64,000 bases of DNA from Torreya grandis (Eukaryota; Streptophyta; Pinopsida; Cupressales; Taxaceae), in contig JARHVA010002007.1 of NCBI GenBank assembly GCA_037957365.1, forward strand, positions 186,001 through 250,000. Direction: 5' to 3'. This document shows positions 46,811 to 56,639 of the stretch, one piece after another. How positions within the stretch are numbered: position 1 is the stretch's first letter; every line of letters starts with the position of its first letter. The position numbers and the translations under genes were made by a program. The notes beneath the pieces were generated by a model. It saw nothing but the letters and a program-made list of their open reading frames with translations, did no database searches and was not told the DNA's origin.

Positions 46811-48690
46811 ATGGCAGAAGAAAGTAAGCTATGAATGGAGAAACTAAATAGCACGAATGGTCTGATTGATAGAAAGAAAGAGCAGGTAAAGGGAGATTGT
46901 TGGTTGGTAGAAGATCAGCGTGTAGAAGCAGATGTTGCAGGTGACGTTGCACAAGTTGCTCTAGATAAAGTAGAATCTTTGTTTACAATTTTTTTTGCCT
47001 CTTTCCATGCAGCCTGAAATAAAGCATCTTTTCATAGGTATGTCTTTGGAGACTTTGGAGAGATTTATTTAGGGGTTGGTGAGCCTTGTCAGATTATTGA
47101 TGAAGGGGAAGTGACGCTGAAATTGTAGACAAATAACACACAGGTGTTGAAGGAGGTCATGCAGGTACCAGTCTTGGAGATGGGTCTAATTTCTTCAAGA
47201 AAGTTGGGTGATGGGAGATGCACTGTAACTCTCACAGTGGATGCACTTGAATTAGATGGTGGTAAGAAAGTAGGTATCCTTTATCTATCTACTTATATTA
47301 CTGATTCACCTTCTATTGCAGAGATGTGGCTTTGTAGGCTTGGTCACATGTGTAGGAGGGGAATGCATGTTCCTAAGTAGAAGACAAATGTCTTTGATAA
47401 ACTTAAGAACTGGAAATCCTTGGTGTTCATGGAGGAGATGACGGACATAGATCAGCTGAGGGGACCGAATTATTCTGAGCAGGGCTGTGTTGATTTGAAC
47501 AGGGTTTTGATCCATGGAGAGCTTACGGGTAAAAAGTTATCACTCACAAGCGAACACAAGTACTAGCATCGGTCAGACAGTAATCGACGTCGGCAACAGA
47601 AAGACCGACGTCGGTCATGAAGGAACCGACGTCGGCAAAAGGGATACTGGCATCGGCTAGGGAAATGATGTCAGTAGTTAGGGTCAGTGTAGGGAACCGA
47701 CATCGATCGAATGCAGACTGGGAGATGGCCGAGATCGGTCACTGGAACGGATGGTGGGCAGATAGCAAGCTATCAACAAGTCTCAAACGCCCATATGGAG
47801 GTCAGAAAGGGTAAGTGAACCTCATATTCGTTGTTCACCTTCTTTATATTACTTATTGATGGTCAAGAACCAGGAAGATGTGAAGAGGCAATGTAGGTAG
47901 AATCTAGATACAGTGGGAGCTTGACATGGATGAGGAGTGTGAGTCCTTGGAGAAGAACCAAACAGGTATTTGTTGGTGGAGTTGTCAGCTGGAAGAAAGC
48001 ACTGAGAGACGGATGGATTCCCAAGTTAAAGAAGAGAGTGGATGGATACGTGAGACGGAAGGCCAAGGTATATGGTCTTGAGCAAGCTGCAGGGCAATGG
48101 AGGTTTAACTGTTGTGTTTGTCTTATTAGGTGGATGATGAGTTGTGACATTATCCAGTTACTGTATGTGGGTGATTTGCTAGCAGGTTTGTACATACAAG
48201 GTTTTGTTGAGCTAAGGGTAAGGTTAGTTCAGAGGTATGTCATGAAGAATTTAGAGCAGTGAAATTCTTTGGCATAAGAGACATGGAGATTTTGTCTCCA
48301 GTGGGAGCTGGTGTGAAGACGGTGTTGGCGGGGTTCATGATGCAAGATGCAAAATCAGAAAGCACACCAAGGGCTGGACAGTTCAAGCTTAGCTTAGAAT
48401 AGGGTTCGAAATCACATGAGGTCTAGTGTAGACATGAGTTTTTCCCAAGCAGTGGGAGTTGTCAAAAAGCATGGAACCAATTCAGGGAAGGAGTACTGGA
48501 GGGCAGTTCAGTGGATTCTCAGGTATCTGAGAGGGATCAGCAGTAGGATTCTTGTTATGCAGGGTCAAGGTCTTCACTACATGGAGTTGTAGGTTTGGAT
48601 GTGGCAGGTTACTTAGATGACAGGAAAGGTATCACAGGGTGTGTGGTGGGTGGTCTTCAACATGGAGCTTGAAGAGGGATACAAGCTAGG
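46811..48690 (+). pseudogene. Remnants of copia gag-pol
   Basis: A gag start lies at 46811 (MAEESKL, then a TGA, then MEKLNSTN). 47060-47380 covers the protease/GAG-pre-integrase junction: VLKEVMQVPVLEMGLIS, LDGGKKVGILYL and WLCRLGHMCRRGMHV. 47920-48090 is the RT start (LEKNQT, then LKKRVDGYVRRKAKVYGLEQ). 48140-48250 is the RT palm with LLYVGDLLAG, where YVDD has become YVGD. 48460-48650 is the RNase H side with GKEYWRAVQWILRYLRG and DDRKGITGCVV. The integrase core is missing, and RT is joined from RRKAK to VYGLEQ across a deletion. Confidence 0.85.
47555..47775 (+). repeat. Internal array of CCGACGTCGG palindromes in the copia element
   Basis: GACCGACGTCGGTC and ACCGACGTCGGC, plus decayed forms such as ACCGACATCGATCG, recur every 20-30 bp. 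The same motif family occurs inside both LTRs (45830-45950 and 48840-48955). The array replaces the region expected to hold integrase. Confidence 0.75.
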
Positions 48691-48738
48691 GAATAAATTA
48701 GATAGTGTACAGGTATAGGTACAGGTGCAGTTGTTTAT

Positions 48739-48753
48739 CTCCAAGTGGGAGAT
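48739..48753 (+). other. Polypurine tract of the copia element
   Basis: The stretch ending CCAAGTGGGAGAT lies immediately 5' of the 3' LTR and matches the usual plant copia form AAGTGGGAGA. Confidence 0.9.
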
Positions 48754-49684
48754 TGTTAGGTTGTGGAGCTAAAAGCTTCACCAGGGTGCAAATAGGAGTT
48801 AAGGAGGTTGTAGAGTGTTTCTTGAGTGTTACAAACACCAGTGTCGGTCAGGCCAACCGACGTCGATAGGGAAGAGACAGAAGGCAACTGACGTCGATCA
48901 GATGTCGGTCGGCGTCGGCATCCCCCAGGTAGACAGGGACCGATGTCGGTCACCTATATGGTTCGAGCTGTGAGTATGTTACGGGCAGTTAGCTAATGAA
49001 CCAAGTGTTTGCATGTCAAGAGCCAAATTTAGACTAGAATCTATGGATCTAATTATTGTAATTAGGTGTCTAATTATTGTTTGCATGAGATCTATTTAAG
49101 AGACTCATTGGTTGTATTTTAATTTAGTGCTAGAGAGTAAGAGAGCAAATAAGCTCCTTCAGAGAGAGGAGAGCAATGGTGTGTTCCTCCTAGTGCCACA
49201 TTACCAAGTGTGGGTGATGGTTTGGAGAACCAGAAGGGTTCTTCGTATATGTATGATCTTGGTCAGCAGGTGTGCATGGCTTCTTTTGGAGATCTACAAT
49301 GGTGAATAAGGTCTAGTGATTTTCAAGTAGCAGTAGAGAGTAGGAGATCTACTTGGAGTATGGTTGTGTACTTGGTGTACTGGTAGCGTTGTTTTTGACT
49401 GGTGGAGGTGAACATCAATTCTGTATTGGAGTTGATTGTTATGACCGAAAGAGAGAGGGAAGAAGGTCTTGAGGTGTGGCGAGCCTTTGAGGTGGAAGAA
49501 GAAGTGGCATCTTCTTTATTGTATTTTCTTCTGAGTGATTATTAATATAATTGTGTATTATCTCTCATGTTCCTGTGTTGTTTCATATTTCTAGTTACTT
49601 GTTACTTCTGGTTGAATTTCGTGTTTAGTTGCTAATACAAGAAGTAATCATATGTGCTCTAATTGGTGGAGCAAGATCCTGACA
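48754..49684 (+). repeat. 3' LTR of the copia element
   Basis: 931 bp, starting TGTTAGGTTGTGG and ending ATCCTGACA. It carries the same palindrome cluster as the 5' LTR, with different substitutions at several CpG positions. Confidence 0.95.
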
Positions 49685-49689
49685 AACAT
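49685..49689. other. Target site duplication AACAT (right)
   Basis: Exact copy of the left duplication at 45736-45740. Confidence 0.95.
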
Positions 49690-50110
49690 TGTCTTGTGTT
49701 GGTCTTTTAGTGTAATATTGATCTAATTATATCCTAAAAATCAAGCCATGAGGGATAACATTTCATATCCAGCTATGGATTCAACTATCATGTTGATATT
49801 CAACAAAGGAAAGTCATCCGTGGAGTAGGCCTTGTTAATGTCTCTTAAATCAATGTAGATTCTATTATTTATGGCTTTTTATCGATAGGCACAATGTTTG
49901 AGATCCACTCTAAATAGTTGATTGGTCAGATGCATCTCACTCCCAAAAAAATTTCCAACTCTTTCTTTACTAAAATAATAATACGAGGATGTATCTTACA
50001 TAATTTCTATTTCATAGGCTTGGCATCAGGATGTATAACAAGGTGGTATACAACTAAGGTGGGGTCCAAACCTAGCATGTCTGAATAGGCCCAAGCAAAA
50101 ATGTCAACAA
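49690..50110 (-). pseudogene. Gypsy RT, N-terminal part
   Basis: On the minus strand: AWAYSDMLGLDPTLVVYHLV, then IHPDAKPMK, WISNIVPIDKK and, in another frame, the LNKACPKD-like block. These are the first RT motifs of Tat/Athila-like elements. Several stops are present. The reading resumes at 45735 after the copia insertion. Confidence 0.85.
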
Positions 50111-50434
50111 ACTCCCTCAAAAGGGTTTTAAAAAATTCACATTCTTCCTTAGTGAGGGATGAACCTAATTTGATCCATTTCGGGTCGTCTGTAGTCCCAA
50201 TGTTGACTTTTATAATATCTTCTACTAGGAGAGTCTAGCCATCCTCCAAAATGGTTGGAAAGGATGTAAATTAGCCTACAATAGCAAAGTCCTCTAGTCA
50301 TATTGGTTCTTCAATTTCTCCCAAACAATATGAATCTAAATCCTCTAATGGTAATGATGGCCATGTCATATATAATGTAGGAAATTTCGAGAAATTCGAT
50401 CAAAGGCATGTTGTTCTATTGAATTGAACTTGTA

Positions 50435-51551
50435 TTAAAAAATAAGTTTGTCATTGGTGGTCTCCTGAGTTTCATTTGAGGAAAGGTGAACACCCCTATC
50501 TAGTGGTGCCTGAAGCAGGTTTTCACCAAAAGACTGGCCTTTCTCTTTACTTTTACCCTGGTCCCAAAGTGCTTCAAAGAGGTTTTCACTTTGGGAACTC
50601 AATGTTTTATTATTTTGTTTTTGGATAAGGGTGTTCACTTGCTCTCCAAAATAGGCAGTAAGATCCAATTTGATAGAGAAACCTTATTTGTGGTATCCTA
50701 ACAGAACATTATCTCTTAGGCCTAGAAAATCACAAAAGGCCTCATCATTATCAAACTCATCTACAAGCATTATGGATTCTTGTTGGTCCCAGTCTATAAG
50801 TTGAGGATGATAAAGGATAAGTGTGGAATGTCTATCTATTGGGGTAATGGTACAAATGGTACATGGTTCAAACAAACTAGTATTGGTAAGTTCTTCATAA
50901 ATACTATGATCAAACTCTACTTCACTGTCAACATCATCATCACTATTCATTGGCGTTATAACATGAATAAGATACATGGGTCACCCCTAGGTGGTTTAAA
51001 TCCGAGACCATAAATTCATTTCTATCTCATCATAGAAATGGGCTCAAGAGTACCTTGTTGATTTTACCCCAGGCCTCCACCTTCATAGGCTTGGTTATCC
51101 ATGATCCTGTCAGGGATGGGATACTTTGGACTTTTGTAGTAATCAGCTAATTTATCATTGTACAACCAAGAACTATCATTGGCAAGTGGGTCTTATTTTT
51201 GGAAAGTGGTAGGTGTGAAAATAATAGGTGTTGGTCTATGAAACTTGATTTTTCCCTTTTGTTGCCATTCCATGCAAGCAAGTTTAACTTTAGGCCTTCT
51301 ACAGGACTTGGGATTCTATGGAAACTTGGCAATATGGAAGTGTTATAGGTCAAATACTCTCCTAGACCATTGTTTGAAATGGTAAAATGATTAGACTTTT
51401 CAAGAGGAGGGGTATGTGACGATGAGTCAAGGCTATCAGGGTATATATAATTGGCTTCTAGCAATTTGACAAGTATCTCTTTGTATTTGTCCTTCTTGAG
51501 TACTAGATCTAGGCTAAAATGGTAGTTGTAACTTTCATATTCAGCCTCCAA
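50435..51551 (-). pseudogene. Gypsy protease-RT linker region, poorly conserved
   Basis: Open pieces at 50435-50668, 50684-50977 and 51147-51551 are in the element's orientation and sit between protease and RT. They are acidic and Ser/Pro-rich. No specific domain is recognisable. Such spacers vary greatly among Tat-like elements. Confidence 0.5.
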
Positions 51552-51649
51552 GTGTTTTCAATTTTCATAAGACTATAGATATCCATGGATAGTGACCCCC
51601 ATCACTTAGTGAGGTAACTTGATACAATGGTGAAATGTCAAAGGGATTT

Positions 51650-52050
51650 CATGAATTTCATGCATCCATAGTCTACCCAAAGAAAATTGTATGATATGTC
51701 TAGGTCTAACACATGATAAAGTGTAACATGGGTCAAAGGACTAATGATCACTGACAAGTTTATGGTTCATTATGATTCTCATTTTTCATTTTTTTAGGTT
51801 TTGATAGCAATAGTTTCTAGTTGTAGATTCATTTTTGTATATCTTAGATGCTTGTTGATCTTTAGAGACATAATATTCAAGCCCAATCCATTGTCTATGA
51901 GGACTTGTTTGACTTTGTGCTACGTGATGACAACTTTAATGCATAGCAGGTTATTATGGAGAGGGGCAAGGGATGACATATCACTTTAGTCGAATGTTGG
52001 TTATTATCATGGGGCTAGGTGTCCAGCGAAAACTTGAAATTTGTCTAGGG
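51650..52050 (-). pseudogene. Gypsy aspartic protease
   Basis: The minus strand reads VLIDNGLGLNIMSLKINKHL, the active-site loop, as D-N-G. LYHVLDLDISYNFLWVDYGC matches the VLDIDTSYKLLLGRPWLH region at the domain's end. Stops on both sides. Confidence 0.8.
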
Positions 52051-52879
52051 TTATGTCATTTAGAACTTGGGATTGGCGTAAGAACTCTATTAAATTATTA
52101 TTGTGGATGATAGATGTATGCAACAAATCTAAAATGGAGATTTATGTGAGCATCTTCTAGAGTTGTTCAACAATATCATATGTATTTTCCTTAATAATGG
52201 TATATGGCTTGTTCTTATCTAACATAGTAGGTTGAACCAATTCATTGGCAGGGGGTTATGAGCCTGGAATGGTAATCTTAGATCGACAAGTTGTGATTAC
52301 ATAATTGAGATTGGATAAAAGATCATTGTTATTAGAAAATGATAGAGATGGACTAGATAGGATAATTCTTAATTGTCGATGCACTTGGTTGTGGTTACAA
52401 GGTAATGAGGAGTTCTCAACATAAGGTCCTGAAATAGTAATCCCTAGTTATTATTGTACTTGGTTACAGTCCTAGGTCAAAGAAGGATTACTAGCATAGG
52501 TGGGTTGATTAGAATTGTTAGGCAATGGTCCTGGTCTATTGGTACTTGGTATATGATTGATGGTGATGATAGAGACATGCCCACCCACAATATGACCTAT
52601 ACCTTTATTATAGTCATGTGCAACTACGTGGTAAGACTATTGGTTGTTGGGGTCATTTTGGCCTTGGTTCCTCCCATTTGGTTGGCATTGTTATTGCTAT
52701 TGATTTTATTTATTTTGTTGTTGATACTATTGTTTTTGTGGTGGCCTTTATTCTTGTTGTTGATTGACATTAATATGTTGTGGAAAAGGGTTTTAGTAGA
52801 TACCCAAGTTATGATTAAACATAGATGCTTTATTATCCAATTGGATTTTCCCATTTTCTAGCATATTTTGAATAAGGTG

Positions 52880-54010
52880 CTTCATCTACACATAATTATG
52901 CATATAATATCCATGAACATGGTGGTATTTATAGAACTCATGCTCTATGTACCGGTCTAGATATGGTATACCCTCAGGATAATGTTTTAGAATCAACAAA
53001 CTAATCATATTGGCTGTAGCTAGCTTACAAAACACTACTTTAATGGGTTCACCAAGGTCATTGAAGACTTGAAGAGTTGGATTTATTCTTGGAGGAAGGG
53101 TTTGCAATGGTGGTGGTTATTATATTTGAGGAGCTAGTCTAGGTTACAACGTAGGTTTTTGATGAGGAATGAGTTACATTTATGTCATAAGCTAAATGGA
53201 TGGTGTTTGTACTATTTAGACATGGTGCAACTCAGTTATTCCATTACCAACAACATTCTTGTTGTGATTTTATGGTTTGGATTTTCATAGTTGTTGGTCT
53301 AAGGTGGTGTTAATGCTTGTGTTTGGACTTCATTAGGACTTTGACTTAGTCCTATGCCTTAGTTTTGGTTCTGATTTAAAGAAGTTAACTTGATAATCCT
53401 TTTATTAATAAGGGTTTTTTCAATTTGTAAACCTTTCTCAATATTCTCCTTGAGTGCGTATGCACACTGAAGCTCTAAATGGTAAGATATCTCACTGCAC
53501 AAATTTTTGGTAAACATAATAACCAATTTTTTATCCAGTAATTTATGGGTGAAGTGACTAGCCAACACTATCCATCTCTATAAGTAACTTGTGAAGCTCT
53601 CACCAACTTTTTTGCTTAGCCTGAGTCAAATCTACTAATGAAATCTCATGTTTGAGATTGTAAGATAAATGCTCCATAAACTTTTTTGGGAGATCATCAA
53701 AATCAAATACTAATTTTTTTGATAATTTGATGAACCACTCCAAAGCTTGTCTAGCTAGACTTTGAGGAAATAAAAAGAGTAGGTAAATGTCACTCTAAAC
53801 CACTAGTTGGCAAGCAATAAAGAACTCTTTTAGATGGGCTTTAGGGTCTCCTTTACCCTTGTACTTGTCAAATTTTAGTGGTTCATAACTTGGAGGAAAT
53901 GGTATGTAAAGATACTCCATGTTAAAAGGGTATGAATACACATCATCTAATTTGAATTTCTTGGCTTGCTTCCCCATTTGAATGGTAGTAATCACATCCT
54001 TCATTTATTA
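52880..54010 (-). pseudogene. Gypsy gag, capsid and degenerate zinc finger
   Basis: 53795-54004 holds PSYEPLKFDKYKGKGDPKAH, a retrotransposon gag start. Downstream, LARQALEWFIKLSKK and 53359-53568 carry the capsid helices. 52886-53107 and the following frame read EFYKYHHVHGYYMHNYV, then MKHLIQNMLENGKI, equivalent to a C-x-x-H finger in which the expected Cys residues are replaced, so metal binding is probably lost. Confidence 0.8.
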
Positions 54011-54019
54011 CAATTCTTG

Positions 54020-55700
54020 GGCCAAGAAAATTGATGGCACATTTGGTTGAGGTGGTGGTTGGGTGGTCAAAGGTGAATTACCTTGACTGGGGTATAATGG
54101 AAGAATGGTTTATTCTATAATGTTGGTTTGATGGGTGAAATAACCTATAATATGCATCCACAGATTGAGATGCAATTGTTGAAATTGTACACACTGTTGA
54201 TAGATATTAAGTTCAAATTTGGGATATGGCCTTGGGTTTGAGGGAATTGGGGTTGAAATGGAAGGATATGGCTTTGTGAACTATACTATGCCTATTGAGG
54301 TTGAGTAGGGACATACTACTGACTAGTCGAACATCACTATATAAAGGGAACTTATTGTTGACTGAGGCCCTATTTTTAAATCTATGGTACTTGCTGAATA
54401 AAAGGAAATGATTGCCTAATGGGTACTTATTGGATAGTGGTACCTCTTTATTGTACACACACCTATTATTATGTACTATATGATTGTTGTATGTTTAACA
54501 TTTGTCTTTGACTAATAAAAATATGTTATTGATTAGACAACATTTGTGATTGTAAAGGTATATTGGTATGCAACTATTGAGGTACGTTTGTCACTACCTA
54601 TTGAGGTGGAACATTTATTGTCCCCTATTGAGGTGTAGTGTTATGCCTCTATTATAATGATACATTAGATTGTGCCTATTGTTGTGGAATATTAGTCACC
54701 ACTATTGAGGTGGGATAACATTCATCACTTGTTTGGTCGGTACTTGGTTACTTACTCCTTTTTGAGTGTTTGAAGAAGTCACTAGTTGAGGATCAGGAGT
54801 AATCTTATATTTTTGGGAAGTAAAAATTCCTCCCTTCTTATTGTGAACCACTCATGGTACTAACTAAAGGCACTTATTATTACAGACTATTTGTTTATGC
54901 CTTTAAACCATTTTAGCTTGGATTGGATGACACTTGTGTGTGATCCATGATATTTGGCACATTGTTCTGTGTAGAGGCCACAATCACATCTTCAATAAAT
55001 GGGACATTGATCATGTCACCTAATGAATTACTTTGGACAAATGGGTCTACACCCATATTAGCTTGACGTATCGAATTGACTAGCATTCTTGTTGAAGGAG
55101 TTAGCTCTTTGAGGGGAGCATTCGACATGACCATGACATTAAAATTACATGATAGGTTTAGATAGGTCTAATATGCTTATTGTATTTACACAAAGTGGTC
55201 CTCCATGGGGAATTTTCCTCTTGGAATCATATTTGGGTCTTGATATGACATCAACATGAGCACTTAAGGGTAACTTGTAGAGGCATGTTCAATATTTTGG
55301 GTATAAGGCATGTTTAGATGCACTGTAACTAGACTAGGTAGGTTTTCATGGGTGATGTCTACTAAATACTTGGCCCCTACCTCCATGGATATGACTAAAA
55401 CCTCATCTTTATTTTTAAATAAGTGATGATCAAATAAATATGAGTCATATGTCAATAACATAATAACATAGTATGGTTGGACTTGGACTTGTTCTACAAC
55501 CGATGACACACTAGCAAGATATTGAGCCATTTATTCTTGGTCTTGTTCTAAATATGGACGTGTGTTAACAAAGTAATGTGCTAATGGATCTTGGCTTTAT
55601 TCTCCAGATTGAGCAATATAAGGAGGATAGGGATCCATATCACAAACTATAACATCACCATATGAATCTTAAACAAAGTTATCATTCATAACTATGTTAT
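54020..55700 (-). pseudogene. Gypsy gag N-terminal Pro/Gln-rich region
   Basis: On the plus strand CCTATTGAGGTGG-like phrases recur near 54290, 54574, 54598, 54627 and 54700, which read as Pro/Gln-rich repeats on the minus strand. Open pieces at 54913-55134 and 55264-55530 lie further towards the gag start. Assigned by position, not by a domain. Confidence 0.5.
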
Positions 55701-56036
55701 CATAACCTAGATTATACATAGTTCTACTATGAGTGTAACAAGACATATCTAAATCAATGACTAAAGTCTCATAAAAAAAGAGGTCTAGATTTCTGCAAAC
55801 TCTTAAAATGTGGTCTAAATGGCAAATGGTCCAAACGTGGTATGTCTAGGAACTTGGTCTAAGAATGGAGTTGTTCGCCAAATTTGATCAATGATAAACT
55901 TAGTCTAAAATGTTTTCAAGGTTTAATGTCAAATGTCTCACACAAATGGTCAAGTGAAATACAAATACGAATGCTAATATTGGTAAAAAGTGCTTTAAAC
56001 AACTCTAATCTAGGTCTAAAAATGAAAAAGGTTGCT

Positions 56037-56620
56037 ATGTCTTTGGGAACACGACACAAAGTTAGGCTTAAAAAAACCAAGCCTAAAAACTAAAAATAAA
56101 GGTAAATGCAAGGTATTTTGGAAACACAACACAAAATCTAGACTCAAAACAACTAGGTCTAAAAATAGAAAATAAAGGTAAATGCTAGGTCTTTTGGAAA
56201 CACAACACAAAAGCTAGACTTGAAACACACTAGGTCTAAAATGGTAGAATGCTAGGTCTTTTGGAAACAAGACATAAAAGCTAAACTTGAAAATAGCTAG
56301 GTCCAACAACTAAAAAGAAAGGTAAATGCTAGGTCTTTTGGAAACATGACACAAAAGCTAGACTCAAAACAACTAGGTCTAAAAACTAAAAAGAAAGGTA
56401 AATACTAGGTCTTTTGGAAACACGACACAAAAGCTAGACTAAAAAAACTAGGTCTAAAAATTGAAAAGAAAGGTAAATGTTAGGTCTTTTGGAAACATGA
56501 CACAAAAGCTAGACTTGAAACACATTGGGTCTAAAACAGCAAAATACTAAGTCTTTTGGAAAAATGACACAAAATCTAGACTTGAAAATAACTAAGTCGA
56601 GGTAAAAATGACAAGATAAT
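56037..56620. repeat. Minisatellite, eight units of 67-76 bp
   Basis: Units begin with GGTCTTTTGGAAACACGACA and contain CAAAAGCTAGACT, AACTAGGTCTAAAA and AGAAAGGTAAATGCTA. Starts are near 56037, 56112, 56188, 56255, 56332, 56408, 56483 and 56550. Two length classes alternate (about 76 and 67 bp). It lies upstream of gag in the gypsy element's orientation, so it could belong to its leader. Confidence 0.9.
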
Positions 56621-56639
56621 TAATCTAAGAATTTGAAAC

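Larger units (their letters stand above)
45741..49684 (+). mobile_element. Ty1/copia element, internally deleted, with intact LTRs and target duplication
   Basis: It has two LTRs (45741-46657, 48754-49684) starting TGTTAGGTTGTGG and ending TTGACA / CTGACA, a PBS matching tRNA-iMet, a polypurine tract and the TSD AACAT on both sides. The interior is only about 2.1 kb where autonomous copia elements have about 4 kb or more. It retains remnants of gag, protease, GAG-pre-integrase and RT but lacks the integrase core and much of RT. It therefore could move only with enzymes from another copy. It interrupts the RT of the gypsy element, so it is the younger of the two. Confidence 0.95.
42836..55700 (-). 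mobile_element. Large Ty3/gypsy element (Tat/Athila-like), split by a copia insertion
   Basis: On the minus strand the order is gag (about 55700-52880), protease (about 52050-51650), RT (50110-49690 and 45735-45000), RNase H (44736-44518), integrase (44060-42836). Motifs suggest the Tat/Athila side of gypsy: RNase H with YFDGSF and YGDSQLIIN, and no chromodomain. All frames carry stops. RT is interrupted exactly at 45740/49685 by a plus-strand copia element. LTRs could not be identified. They should lie left of 42.8 kb and right of 55.7 kb, where I see only minisatellites and unassigned sequence. Confidence 0.8.

Noticed and set aside
52454..52861. Plus-strand hydrophobic ORF (135 residues) as a membrane protein
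   Set aside because: It is the complement of an Asn/Lys-rich gag region in the minus-strand gypsy element.
56037..56620. CRISPR array
   Set aside because: Units are contiguous and similar throughout, with no unique spacers, and the context is a plant retroelement.
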